NCBI RefSeq assembly: GCF_000172415.1
Contig: NZ_ABLD01000019.1
Span: 1-64,000, forward strand
Direction: 5' to 3'
From: Paraburkholderia graminis C4D1M
Lineage (GTDB): Bacteria > Pseudomonadota > Gammaproteobacteria > Burkholderiales > Burkholderiaceae
Length of the DNA stretch: 64,000 nt
The notes beneath the pieces are model-generated. The model did not search any database and had not been told where the DNA came from. It saw only the letters and a program-made list of their open reading frames with translations. Below, piece after piece: positions 27,276-36,401 of this stretch; positions within the stretch are counted from its first letter, which is position 1; the number at the start of each line of letters is the position of its first letter. The translations under genes and the position numbers were made by a program.

Positions 27276-28580
27276 TTAGTGCCCGCCGCTTTCCGCCTGC
27301 AACGCTACGGATTTCGAACGAGTTGCCCGCCGTGGACGGCTCACCTCCGTAATCAGCAAAAGCAGCGCGCTGGTTGCGACAAGCGAAACGCCCATCGCGA
27401 GCAGTCCTGACGAAAATGAGTTCGTCAACGACCGCACGTAACCGACAATGTACGGTCCGGCAAACGCACCGATGACACCCACGCCGTTGATCGTTCCCGT
27501 TAGCGCTCCGGCAACTTCCTGCGGCAGCAGTTCGGTCGCGATCGACCACAGGACGGGCTGCGAGCCGTACAGCATCGCTCCGGCCACCACGAGTAGCGCC
27601 ATATTCACCGCGAATGCGTTCGAAGCGTAGGTGATCCCGCCCACCGCCAGCGCAATGCCGGCGATCGCGAGCGGTATGGCGCACAGCAGCCGCCGTTCGA
27701 GCGTGCGATCCGACCAATACGTGAGCACGGGCATGACGAGCATCGCGAAACCATAAGGGATCGCGGAGAGCCAACCGGTCGTGGCGGAAGAGAGGCCGGG
27801 TTGCTGATGGATCACACTCGGCAGCCAGATCACGAAGCCGAGAAAGCCGACATTCCAGAGCAGTATCGACGCCATGAAGATCAGTATCGACGGTCGCCGG
27901 ATCTGCGAGCCGAACGAAGCGGCCACCTGCGGTCCGCTTTGCAGCGCGCGGGCACGGGTTTCCTGAGCGATGCGTTCTAGAATCCGTTCGCGCTCGCCGG
28001 CGTCCAGCCACTTCGCGTTGCGCGGCGAATCCGCGACGCCCCACAGCCACACGGCGACCCACAAAATCGGGAAAATGCCTTCGATGATGAACAGGGTGCG
28101 CCAGGATCCGAACTGCAGGATGTAGCCGGCGATCGGTCCGCTCAGCAACGCGGCGAGCGGATAGCACAACTGCCACACCCCGTTTGCCCGGGCGCGCTCG
28201 GACGGTGCGAACCAGTTCTTGACGAACAGCAGGAACGTCGGAAATATCCCGCCTTCGAAAAGGCCGATGGCAAAGCGAACGGCCACCAGTTGCGGCGCGG
28301 TATGCACCGCGCTCTGCGAGATTTCGGCGATACCCCAAAGCACCATCATCAGGGCGATCATCGGCTTGCCGTATCCGCGATCGGCGATCCAGCCGCAGAT
28401 CGGCTGCGCGATCCCGTAGCCGACAAACAGCACGCCCGACGCGAAGCCGAGTATCGACGACGTCAAGCCGAGTTCGCCACCCATCGTGGGAATCGCAAAA
28501 CCGACGTTGGTGCGATCCATGAAGCCGATGATGAACGCGATCATCATCACCGGCAGTAGCCGGAACCATCTCTGTTTCAT
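27276..28580 (-). CDS. MFS transporter, anion:cation symporter type
   Basis: This 434-residue, 12-helix permease has MDRTNVGFAIPTMGGELGL near the N-terminus and a GWIADRGYGKP loop, features of the ACS family that includes glucarate, galactarate and phthalate transporters. It is the distal gene of a probable minus-strand unit with the MBL-fold hydrolase (28608-29375) and the SMP-30 gene (29476-30414), which points to a sugar acid or its lactone as substrate. The ATG is preceded by GGAGACGGAG. A role in uptake of a hexuronate or aldarate is inferred from the cluster. Confidence 0.82.
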   Translation of the reverse strand: MKQRWFRLLPVMMIAFIIGFMDRTNVGFAIPTMGGELGLTSSILGFASGVLFVGYGIAQPICGWIADRGYGKPMIALMMVLWGIAEISQSAVHTAPQLVAVRFAIGLFEGGIFPTFLLFVKNWFAPSERARANGVWQLCYPLAALLSGPIAGYILQFGSWRTLFIIEGIFPILWVAVWLWGVADSPRNAKWLDAGERERILERIAQETRARALQSGPQVAASFGSQIRRPSILIFMASILLWNVGFLGFVIWLPSVIHQQPGLSSATTGWLSAIPYGFAMLVMPVLTYWSDRTLERRLLCAIPLAIAGIALAVGGITYASNAFAVNMALLVVAGAMLYGSQPVLWSIATELLPQEVAGALTGTINGVGVIGAFAGPYIVGYVRSLTNSFSSGLLAMGVSLVATSALLLLITEVSRPRRATRSKSVALQAESGGH

Positions 28581-28607
28581 CTCCGTCTCCTTGAAGTTCC
28601 CGACCGC

Positions 28608-29375
28608 TCAGCGATAGGCTTGCGGGGGGTAAATCATGTGTTCGAATACGCGTGGTTCATGGGCCGGCAGCACCCGGGCGCCGAGCGCGGCAATCCGCCG
28701 GAAACTTTCGTCGTAGGCGCGCAGGTCCGTGTGGTTGCCGTTCGGCACCGGCTCGCCGCCGTCTTGCGGCCAGTTCTCGTAGAGCGGAATCAGGTCGCCC
28801 GCGACCAGATACGGTCCTTCCTGCGTGTCCACCAGTACGCCTTGGGAGCCGGCGGTATGTCCGGGCAGGCGCAGCACGCGAATGCCGGGCACCACGTCGG
28901 CGTCGCCATAGGCCACCTCCATGCGGTCGAGAATGTCCGTCCACGGCGGTACGCGGCCGTGCTGGTTGGTTTCGTAGATCGGCCTCTGGAAGGGCACCGG
29001 CCACACCGCCTCTTTCAACTCCGCTTCCTGGACATGAAAGCGCGCATTCGTGAAGAGTCGCGCTCCGCCCACGTGATCGTTGTGCAGATGAGTGAGGATC
29101 ACGAGTTCGACCGACGCCGGATCGACGCCTTCGCGCGCCAGTCCGTACTGCAACAGATCGTCGATTCCGGCGTCGCTCTCGAGGTAGCACTGCGGTGCGC
29201 GTGCGCGCGCGCCTGGGCCGGTATCGACGACGATCGTATGGGTCGCGCTGCGTAGCAGCCACGCAATACACGGTGCATTCAGATGCGCGCCGCCGCAATT
29301 CCTGCGGTACAGAAAGCACGAGCGCTCGTGATTGACGATATCGCCACAACGAATGGGCACGATGCTGAATGTCAT
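28608..29375 (-). CDS. MBL-fold metallohydrolase, lactonase-like
   Basis: This 255-residue protein has the metallo-beta-lactamase signature THLHNDHVGG, a downstream LPGHTAGSQGVLV histidine and LVAGDLIPLY with the bridging aspartate, similar in layout to N-acyl homoserine lactonases. In this cluster it sits between an SMP-30 lactonase and an MFS transporter, so hydrolysis of an aldonolactone or aldarolactone is more likely than quorum quenching. The start at 29375 follows GGAG closely; the longer frame adds 17 residues without similarity. Confidence 0.78.
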   Translation of the reverse strand: MTFSIVPIRCGDIVNHERSCFLYRRNCGGAHLNAPCIAWLLRSATHTIVVDTGPGARARAPQCYLESDAGIDDLLQYGLAREGVDPASVELVILTHLHNDHVGGARLFTNARFHVQEAELKEAVWPVPFQRPIYETNQHGRVPPWTDILDRMEVAYGDADVVPGIRVLRLPGHTAGSQGVLVDTQEGPYLVAGDLIPLYENWPQDGGEPVPNGNHTDLRAYDESFRRIAALGARVLPAHEPRVFEHMIYPPQAYR

Positions 29376-29475
29376 CTCCAAGACTCCTTGTCCGGCATGG
29401 CGGTGTGCGGCGCCAGGCTGTTGCAACCGACTCCTGGTTCGGTGCGTGGATTTATTTACAGCGCGTTCTCAATGA

Positions 29476-30414
29476 TCATCCGCCGATCGCGCCTTGCGTG
29501 TTCACATGCACGGCATAAATCGATTGCGACGCGGCCATGAAGAGCCGATTACGCTTTTGCCCGCCGAAACACAGATTTGCGCAGCGTTCCGGCAACGCAA
29601 TGCGACCGATCATCTTGCCCGCCGGAGAAATCACCATCACGCCGTCCAGTTCGTCGCTGCCCATGCCCCAGCCGCACCAGAGATTGCCGTCGATGTCGGC
29701 GCGCATTCCGTCAATGGTCCCAGCGCCTGCATCGTGGAAAATCCGTCCTTTCCCGATGCGGCGGCCATCGGCATGCATGTCGTAGACGTGAATCAGGCGA
29801 TTGGGCACGCCTCGCGATTCGATGACATACAACAACCGTTCGTCCGGTGAAAAACACAGACCGTTCGGCCCACTCAACTCGCGCGTAACGACTGTCGCCT
29901 CGCCCGTCGCGCCGTCGATCCGGTAGACCGAATGCGGCAGTTCCTGCTCGGCCTTATTGCCTTCGTAGTGCCCTGCTATGCCCATGGGCGGATCCGTGAA
30001 CCAGATCGAGCCGTCCGATTTGACGATCACGTCGTTCGGCGAATTAAGGCGTTTGCCTTCGAAGGAATCCATCAGCACGGTGACGGTGCCGTCGTACTCG
30101 GTGCGCGTGACGCGCCGGCCATGCTCGCAGGTGACGAGCCGTCCTTGGCGATCGCGCGTGTTGCCGTTGGCGAACCCGGATGGCTTGCGAAACACGCTGA
30201 CCGTGCCGGTTTCCTCTTCCCACTTCAGCATCTGATTGTTCGGGATGTCGCTCCACAGCAAATAGCGGCCGTCGCCGAACCAGACCGGTCCTTCCGTCCA
30301 GCGATAACCGGTCGCCAGCCGCTCGACCGCGGAGAAGGCGACGCGGTATCTGTCGAACGACGGATCGAGGGAAATGATGCGCGGATCGGGATAGCGATCG
30401 GCCTGCTGCCACAT
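29476..30414 (-). CDS. SMP-30/gluconolactonase family protein
   Basis: This 312-residue six-bladed beta-propeller has the metal-binding residues expected of sugar lactonases: E in WTEGPVWFGDG, N in KRLNSPNDVIV and the NGLCFSPDERLLYV strand with its aspartate. It should open a sugar-acid lactone. It is the first gene of the minus-strand unit, divergent from the UxaA-type dehydratase; two palindromic operator motifs lie in the 237-bp gap. It fits downstream of uronate dehydrogenase, whose product is an aldarolactone. Confidence 0.85.
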   Translation of the reverse strand: MWQQADRYPDPRIISLDPSFDRYRVAFSAVERLATGYRWTEGPVWFGDGRYLLWSDIPNNQMLKWEEETGTVSVFRKPSGFANGNTRDRQGRLVTCEHGRRVTRTEYDGTVTVLMDSFEGKRLNSPNDVIVKSDGSIWFTDPPMGIAGHYEGNKAEQELPHSVYRIDGATGEATVVTRELSGPNGLCFSPDERLLYVIESRGVPNRLIHVYDMHADGRRIGKGRIFHDAGAGTIDGMRADIDGNLWCGWGMGSDELDGVMVISPAGKMIGRIALPERCANLCFGGQKRNRLFMAASQSIYAVHVNTQGAIGG

Positions 30415-30477
30415 GGGTGCCGTCTCCGGTTGCGAGGTATGCGGGGTACGTAGGAAGTCGCAGTATAGTCGAAGAAA

Positions 30478-30491
30478 GTAAGCGCTTTCTA
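30478..30491. promoter_or_regulatory. LacI-type operator, site 1
   Basis: GTAAGCGCTTTCTA is the exact reverse complement of the site at 38419-38432. It is centred on AGCGCT, typical of LacI-family operators, and lies 64 bp upstream of the SMP-30 start. Confidence 0.75.
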
Positions 30492-30572
30492 TTGAAATTA
30501 TCCTGAGTTTCCCCTAGAGTGCCTGAAATTACTGTGTTTTCTATCGGGCGAATACCGCCTTCAATTACTTTG

Positions 30573-30586
30573 TAGAAAGCGTTTAC
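30573..30586. promoter_or_regulatory. LacI-type operator, site 2
   Basis: TAGAAAGCGTTTAC differs from the 38419 site by one base (C to T in the centre). It lies 66 bp before the UxaA-family gene and 82 bp from site 1, so looping between sites 1 and 2 is possible. Confidence 0.7.
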
Positions 30587-30651
30587 CGATTCATGTGTCG
30601 AACGGCGATTGCCGGCCGGCGCCACCACGAGACTTCCCGAGGCCGTCAGTC

Positions 30652-32199
30652 ATGATCGAGTTGTCCAGCAAGACCGTCAGCGGGCCGGTGATCCGGTTGC
30701 ACCCCGCCGACAATGTCGTCATCGCGCGCATCGATGTCGCGATCGGTACGCCCGTTCCCAGTGAGGATTTCTGCAGCCGCAGCCAGGTGCCGGCGGGGTA
30801 TAAGGTCGCGGCCCGTTCGCTCCGGCGCGGCGAGCCGATCCGGAAGTACAACGTGGTGATCGGCTTTGCGGCGACCGATATCGCGGCGGGCACGATCGTG
30901 CACGGCCACAACGTCGAGTTCCGCGATTTCGATCGCGACTACGCGTTCGGCGCCGACTTTCGCGCCGTCGATTTCGTTCCGGCCGCGGAGCGCGCAACGT
31001 TTCAGGGCATCGTGCGCAGCAACGGCCAGGTGGGCACGCGAAACTATATCGGCGTGCTCTCGACGGTGAACTGTTCGGCCACGGTCGCCCACCGGATCGC
31101 CGAGTGGTTCACGGCCGAGCGGCTCGCGGACTATCCGAATGTCGACGGCGTCGTTGCCTTTACCCATTCGACCGGTTGCGGCATGGAGATGAGCGGCGAG
31201 CCGATGGCCTTGCTGCGCCGGACGATGGCCGGCTACGCGCGGCATCCGAACCTGGCAGCCGCGTTGATCGTCGGACTAGGTTGCGAGCGCAACCAGCTTC
31301 AAGGGCTGCTCGACCAGGAAGACATGGCGCCGGGCCCGCGTCTGCACACGTTCACGATGCAGCAATCGGGCGGCACCAGAAAGACCATCGAAGACGGCAT
31401 CGAAGCCGTCAAGGCCCTGCTGCCGGAAGCCAACCGCGTGACGCGGACTACCGTCGATGCGAGCCACCTGAAGGTTGGGCTGCAGTGCGGCGGGTCGGAT
31501 GGGTTTTCGTCGATCACGGCGAACCCTTCGCTCGGCGCGGCAATGGACCTCCTCGTGCGGCACGGCGGCACGGCAATCCTGTCGGAGACCCCGGAGATCT
31601 ACGGCGTCGAGCATACGTTGACGCGCCGGGCAGCGAGCCGCGAAGTCGGCGAGAAGCTGATAGAGCGCATTCGCTGGTGGAAGGACGAGTACTCGGTGAA
31701 TCGCGACGTCCAGATCAATGGCCGGGTCAGCCCCGGCAACCAGGTCGGCGGCCTCGCGAACATCTTTGAAAAATCCATCGGTTCCTCGATGAAGGGCGGC
31801 ACCGGACCATTGATGGAGGTCTATCGATACGCCGAGCCGGTCACGGCGCACGGTCTCGTTTTCATGGACACGCCCGGCTTCGATCCTGTTTCGGCCACGG
31901 GCCAGATCGCCGGCGGCGCGAACCTGATCGCCTTTACGACAGGGCGCGGCTCGATGTTCGGCGCGAAGCCGGTGCCGTCGCTGAAACTCGCGACGAATAC
32001 GCCGATGTATCGGCGCCTGACGGAAGACATGGATCTGAATTGCGGCGGCATTCTCGACGGCGTTGCATCGATCGAAAGCATGGGGCGGGAAATATTCGAC
32101 GCGCTGCTCAAGGTCGCATCCGGCGAGCGCACGAAAAGCGAACTGCTCGGTCTCGGCGACCATGAGTTCGTGCCGTGGCAAATCGGCATCATGAGCTGA
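30652..32199 (+). CDS. UxaA/GarD-family sugar-acid dehydratase
   Basis: This 515-residue protein has the two-part layout of galactarate dehydratase and altronate dehydratase: an N-terminal SAF domain (about residues 1-85, RLHPADNVVIARIDV) and a UxaA domain with GTRNYIGVLSTVNCSATVAH, HSTGCGMEMSGEP and LQCGGSDGFSSI, containing conserved cysteines for iron binding. It should dehydrate an aldarate or aldonate to a 2-keto-3-deoxy acid. The ATG at 30652 is preferred over one 57 bp upstream because family similarity starts here. It begins a plus-strand run with two MFS genes and an enolase-superfamily enzyme. Confidence 0.85.
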   Translation: MIELSSKTVSGPVIRLHPADNVVIARIDVAIGTPVPSEDFCSRSQVPAGYKVAARSLRRGEPIRKYNVVIGFAATDIAAGTIVHGHNVEFRDFDRDYAFGADFRAVDFVPAAERATFQGIVRSNGQVGTRNYIGVLSTVNCSATVAHRIAEWFTAERLADYPNVDGVVAFTHSTGCGMEMSGEPMALLRRTMAGYARHPNLAAALIVGLGCERNQLQGLLDQEDMAPGPRLHTFTMQQSGGTRKTIEDGIEAVKALLPEANRVTRTTVDASHLKVGLQCGGSDGFSSITANPSLGAAMDLLVRHGGTAILSETPEIYGVEHTLTRRAASREVGEKLIERIRWWKDEYSVNRDVQINGRVSPGNQVGGLANIFEKSIGSSMKGGTGPLMEVYRYAEPVTAHGLVFMDTPGFDPVSATGQIAGGANLIAFTTGRGSMFGAKPVPSLKLATNTPMYRRLTEDMDLNCGGILDGVASIESMGREIFDALLKVASGERTKSELLGLGDHEFVPWQIGIMS

Positions 32200-32343
32200 G
32201 ACGCTGACTCGAGCGCGGCACAGGAGTCGCGCAGCGCCGCCGCCTGATAGCGGCGACCCGAAGCCAATCAGGCGCACGGCAAAGCCACGCGAAAGTGGCG
32301 TCGGCGCCTGCAGCAGCACAGGTCCAAATATACGGAGACGACC

Positions 32344-33654
32344 TTGAGCACCAATGGCACGGCAGTAGCGCCGAGCGCACTCGCGCCCTCGAGCGATTCA
32401 ATCTATGCAAGGGTGACATGGCGTTTCATGCCGCTCCTGTTCGTCTGCTACGTGGTCGCCTATCTGGACCGCGTGAACGTCGGCTTCGCGAAGCTGCAGA
32501 TGCTCAACGACCTGCATTTCAGCGAGGCGATGTACGGATTCGGCGCCGGCATTTTCTTTGTCGGCTATTTCTTCTTCGAGGTGCCGAGCAACCTTCTGCT
32601 GCACCGCCTCGGCGCGCGGCGCTGGATCGCGCGGATCATGGTCACGTGGGCGGTGATTTCCGCCGCCACTGCGTGGGTCTCGTCGCCGACGATGTTCTAC
32701 GTGCTGCGCTTCGTGCTCGGCATCGCCGAAGCGGGTTTTTTCCCCGGCCTCGTGCTCTATCTGACGTACTGGTTTCCCGCGCGGCGACGAGGCAGAATGG
32801 TTGCCTTCCTGATGTCGGGCAACCCGGTGTCGGGCATTGTCGGCGGACCGCTGTCGGGCTTCATCATGCAGCGGCTGGCCGGTCACGGCGGATTGGCCGG
32901 CTGGCAGTGGCTGTTCGTACTCGAAGCGGTGCCCGCGCTCGTGCTCGGCGCCGCGATCTACTTTTTCCTCGACGACCGCGTGAAGAACGCGAAGTGGCTT
33001 TCGCAGCACGAGCGGGAATTCATCCAGGGGGAAATCGATGCGGAGACGCGCACCAAGAGCCACGCAACCGTGCGGCAGACGTTCACGTCGCTGAACGTAT
33101 GGACGCTCTGCGCGATCCTCTTTGGCATCGTCATGGGTTCCTACGCGGTCGGCTTCTGGCAGCCGACCATCATCAAAGGTTCCGGCATCACGGATTCATT
33201 TACGATCGGTCTCCTTACCGTGTTGCCCTATGCAACCGCCCTCGTCGCGATGCTGGTTGTCGGCCGTCACGCCGACCGCACGCGTGAGCGCCGCTGGCAC
33301 GTCGTCGTGCCGCAGATCGTCGCGGCCAGCGGCTTCGTGCTGTGCGCCTACGCGGGGCACGACACGTGGATTGCGCTGCTCGGCCTGACGCTGGCAGCTT
33401 CGGGCGTGATTACCGCACTGCCGATGTTCTGGGCGCTGCCGACATCGTTCCTCGGCGGAACCGGCGCGGCGGCGGGCATCGCACTCATCAATTCGACCGG
33501 CAATCTGGCCGGCTTTGTCAGCCCGGCGCTGGTCGGCTGGCTGAAGACGCTGACCGGTTCGCTCGACTCGAGCCTGTTCCTGATCGCGGGATCGCTGATC
33601 GTTTCGGCGCTGCTCATTCTGGCGCGCATGCCCGCGAGACTGGTCAACCAATAA
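32344..33654 (+). CDS. MFS transporter, ACS family (first of two)
   Basis: This 436-residue, 12-helix protein has LDRVNVGFAKLQMLNDLHFS and ARRRGRMVAFLMSGNPVSG, characteristic of ACS transporters for organic anions. The start is a TTG at 32344 with GGAGACGACC directly before it; the next candidate start would cut into the N-terminal tail only. It follows the UxaA-type gene by 144 bp. Sugar acid uptake is inferred from the neighbours. Confidence 0.82.
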   Translation: MSTNGTAVAPSALAPSSDSIYARVTWRFMPLLFVCYVVAYLDRVNVGFAKLQMLNDLHFSEAMYGFGAGIFFVGYFFFEVPSNLLLHRLGARRWIARIMVTWAVISAATAWVSSPTMFYVLRFVLGIAEAGFFPGLVLYLTYWFPARRRGRMVAFLMSGNPVSGIVGGPLSGFIMQRLAGHGGLAGWQWLFVLEAVPALVLGAAIYFFLDDRVKNAKWLSQHEREFIQGEIDAETRTKSHATVRQTFTSLNVWTLCAILFGIVMGSYAVGFWQPTIIKGSGITDSFTIGLLTVLPYATALVAMLVVGRHADRTRERRWHVVVPQIVAASGFVLCAYAGHDTWIALLGLTLAASGVITALPMFWALPTSFLGGTGAAAGIALINSTGNLAGFVSPALVGWLKTLTGSLDSSLFLIAGSLIVSALLILARMPARLVNQ

Positions 33655-33700
33655 TCGCAACAACGTTTCCACGAAGCACGCGGCGACTCAGGGAAGGCAG

Positions 33701-33749
33701 CGCCGCGCCAAACTGTAGACGCACGCGCCCGCGAGAGGCGCGGCGTTTT
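33701..33749 (+). terminator. Possible terminator between two MFS genes
   Basis: CGCCGCGCC at 33701-33709 pairs with GGCGCGGCG at 33737-33745, followed by TTTT. The 27-nt loop is long, so the structure may be weaker than the stem suggests. Confidence 0.4.
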
Positions 33750-33792
33750 CGCCATCGCAACATCAAGCCAGGAGCCAGGAGGCAGGAGACAC

Positions 33793-35085
33793 ATGAACAC
33801 CGGAAAATACCGCTACGTCGTAGCCGGACTGTTATTCACAGCGGGCGCGATCAACTACATGGACCGTGCCGCGCTCGGCATCGTCGCGCCGATCGTCGGC
33901 AAGACGTTGGCGCTTTCACCATCGCAGCTAGGCATTATCTTCAGCAGTTTTTTTGTCGGCTACTCGATTTTCTCGTTCCTGGGCGGCCACTTCTCCGACA
34001 AGTGGGGGACGATGCGCGTCTTCACGTGGGCGATGGGTGTCTGGTCGCTGTTCTGCGGACTCACCGCGGCCGCGACTGGTTTCGTTTCGCTGCTGTTATG
34101 CCGCGTGTTCTTCGGGATCGGTGAAGGGCCGATGAGCTCCAACACCAATCGTACGATATCGAACTGGTTCCCGCGTCACGAAACCGCGACGATGATCGGT
34201 TTCACGTTTTCCGGTCAGACGCTCGGCAACGCGGTCGCGGGGCCGGTGGTGGGGCTGATCGCACTCGGTTATGGCTGGCGCGCGTCGTTTGTCGTGATAG
34301 GCGCGCTCGGCTTCGTGTGGCTTGCGTGCTGGCGCTTCTTCGTGACGGACAAGCCCGCCGAAAACCGCCGGGTCGGCGAGAGCGAAGCGAAGCTGATCGA
34401 CGAGAGCCGCGCGATTGCCGAAGCGCGCAATGTCGAGGACGACGGCATGACGCTGGGCGCGTATCTGCGCCGACCGAGCACGCTGGCGCTGGGCGCCGGG
34501 CTTTTTGCGGTCAACTATACGCAATACGTATTCATCTCATGGCTGCCCAGCTATCTCACCAACGAGATGCATCTGGACCTGAAGTCGATGAGCATCATCA
34601 CGTCGATCCCGTGGATCTGCGGAGCGATTGGTTATTTCGGCGGCGGCCTGCTCGGCGATTTCATCTACAAGCGCATGGACGACCCGGTCAAGGCGCGCAA
34701 GCTCGTGGCGACGATTCCGCTTGCGCTGTCGGGTGTCGCGGTGCTGAGCATCACATCCGCCGGTTCGCTGACGGCGGCGGTCGCGTTGATCGCCGCCGCG
34801 CTGCTGTTCCTCACGGGCTCGTGTCAGTCGATCTGGGCTATCCAGCACGAAATCCTGCCGCTGCACCGGCAAGGCGGCGTGGGTGGTTTCATCCATTTCC
34901 TGAGCAACCTGTCGGGGATCATCGGGCCGGCGCTGACGGGCGTTCTGATCCAGTACTTCGGCGGCTATCACAGCGCGTTCCTGTTCGGAGCAACGATAGA
35001 TTTCGCCGGCGTGCTCGCCATGCTGCTGTTCATTCATAGCCGTCCCTCCGTGCCGGCGCGCGTGGCCGCGCATTCGCCGAACTGA
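33793..35085 (+). CDS. MFS transporter, ACS family (second of two; glucarate/galactarate-like)
   Basis: This 430-residue permease has YMDRAALGIVAPIVGKTLAL and a RTISNWFPRHETATMIGFT segment; the YMDR motif and ISNWFP region are common in glucarate/galactarate and hexuronate transporters. An AGGAGACAC ribosome binding site precedes the ATG. It differs clearly from the MFS protein just upstream, so the pair is not a recent duplication and probably widens substrate range. Confidence 0.83.
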   Translation: MNTGKYRYVVAGLLFTAGAINYMDRAALGIVAPIVGKTLALSPSQLGIIFSSFFVGYSIFSFLGGHFSDKWGTMRVFTWAMGVWSLFCGLTAAATGFVSLLLCRVFFGIGEGPMSSNTNRTISNWFPRHETATMIGFTFSGQTLGNAVAGPVVGLIALGYGWRASFVVIGALGFVWLACWRFFVTDKPAENRRVGESEAKLIDESRAIAEARNVEDDGMTLGAYLRRPSTLALGAGLFAVNYTQYVFISWLPSYLTNEMHLDLKSMSIITSIPWICGAIGYFGGGLLGDFIYKRMDDPVKARKLVATIPLALSGVAVLSITSAGSLTAAVALIAAALLFLTGSCQSIWAIQHEILPLHRQGGVGGFIHFLSNLSGIIGPALTGVLIQYFGGYHSAFLFGATIDFAGVLAMLLFIHSRPSVPARVAAHSPN

Positions 35086-35135
35086 CCCGGCCCTGGTCCC
35101 AAACCCGCATGACTTTACTTTTTTCATACCTCATC

Positions 35136-36302
35136 ATGAATCTGGCAAGCACTGAACATTTGCAGACCGCGTATCAGTCGGCGTCGCGGATCGTGTCGGT
35201 CGACGCGCGTACGATCCGCGTTCCGCTCGACCGCCATACGGCCTTTTCGAACCGCGTCGTTGCCGCGCGCGATTACACGGTGGTGCGCGTGAAAACCGCC
35301 GACGGTCATGAGGGTATCGGCTTCTGTTACAGCGGCAGCCGTGCCGGCATGCTCGTCACGTATGCGGTGCGCGAGTTGTTCGCGCCCATGCTTCGCGATC
35401 GTTCGGCACTCGAGGTCGAAGGGCTGTGGCGCGAGATGTATCAGGAGTCGTTGCTGCAGGGGCGGGCGGGATGCGTGATGCGCGCGCTGTCGATCATCGA
35501 CATTGCGCTGTGGGACCGCAACGCGCGCGCGGCCTGCCTGCCGCTCAGCCGTTACCTCGGTGCGATGTCCGTCGACCGGGTGCCCGCGTACGCGAGCGGT
35601 GGCTACTACGTCGACGGCAAGACGCCCGCCCATCTCGGCGAGGAAATGGCGAGCTACGTGGCGTTGGGCTTCCGCGCGGTGAAGATGAAAGTGGGGCGGC
35701 TCGACCCGCGCGCGGAGGAGGCGCGCGTGAAAGCGGCGCGCAGCGCGATCGGCGACGACGTGCTGCTGATGCTCGATGCGAACAACGCATGGTCGGATGT
35801 GCCCACGGCGCTCGAGCATCTGCGCCGCTACGCCGCCTACGAGCCCTACTGGATCGAGGAGCCGTTCAGCCCCGACGATATAGAAAGCCACGCGCAACTC
35901 GCGAGGCGCAGCACCGTGACGGTGGCGACCGGTGAAATCGAAGCGGGCCGCTGGCGGCATCAGGAATTGCTCGACAAACGCGCGGCAATGATCCTGCAGT
36001 CCGACGCGGCGGTGTGCGGCGGCATCAGCGAGTGGCGGCGGATCGCGGCGGCGGCCGCCGCCGCGGGCGTGACGATGTGTCCGCACTGGTTCCACGACCT
36101 GCACGTGCATCTGGTCGCGTCGACGGCGAACGCGCGCTACGTCGAATATTTTCCTGACGATCAGGTGCTGAACTTCCGGCGTCTCGTCGACACGCAACTG
36201 GAGTTCGCGGACGGCATGCTGAAAGTACCGACCGGCGCCGGGCTCGGCTTCCGTTTCGACGATACCGCGCTGGAGCGGTACGCAATCGACGCGTGGGGTT
36301 GA
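35136..36302 (+). CDS. Mandelate racemase/muconate lactonizing enzyme family protein (sugar-acid dehydratase)
   Basis: This 388-residue enolase-superfamily enzyme retains the catalytic set: KMK (K183, K185), the metal ligands D214 (LMLDANNAW), E241 (WIEEPF) and E267 (ATGEIEAG), and a histidine near 317 (CPHWFHDLH). It should abstract the alpha proton of an acid sugar and either dehydrate it or isomerise it. The exact substrate is not predictable by eye. An ATG 27 bp upstream (35109) is possible, but the extra residues are hydrophobic and lack similarity. It closes the plus-strand run, followed by a strong terminator. Confidence 0.85.
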   Translation: MNLASTEHLQTAYQSASRIVSVDARTIRVPLDRHTAFSNRVVAARDYTVVRVKTADGHEGIGFCYSGSRAGMLVTYAVRELFAPMLRDRSALEVEGLWREMYQESLLQGRAGCVMRALSIIDIALWDRNARAACLPLSRYLGAMSVDRVPAYASGGYYVDGKTPAHLGEEMASYVALGFRAVKMKVGRLDPRAEEARVKAARSAIGDDVLLMLDANNAWSDVPTALEHLRRYAAYEPYWIEEPFSPDDIESHAQLARRSTVTVATGEIEAGRWRHQELLDKRAAMILQSDAAVCGGISEWRRIAAAAAAAGVTMCPHWFHDLHVHLVASTANARYVEYFPDDQVLNFRRLVDTQLEFADGMLKVPTGAGLGFRFDDTALERYAIDAWG

Positions 36303-36347
36303 TACAGCGCGCCTCATCACCACGTTCGTCGTCGCACAAGCCTGGAG

Positions 36348-36381
36348 AAAGAAACGGACGCACGACGCGTCCGTTTCTTTT
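36348..36381. terminator. Bidirectional terminator
   Basis: A perfect 14-bp stem, AAAGAAACGGACGC at 36348-36361 and GCGTCCGTTTCTTT at 36367-36380, with a 5-nt loop and A/T-rich flanks on both sides. It lies between the convergent enolase-family and DHDPS-family genes and can end both transcripts. Confidence 0.9.
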
Positions 36382-36401
36382 GCTGATTCGGCCAACGCGC
36401 T

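Noticed and set aside
28608..29375. Quorum-quenching AHL lactonase
   Set aside because: The motif fits, but no luxI/luxR gene is near and all neighbours are sugar-acid genes; a sugar lactone is a better guess.
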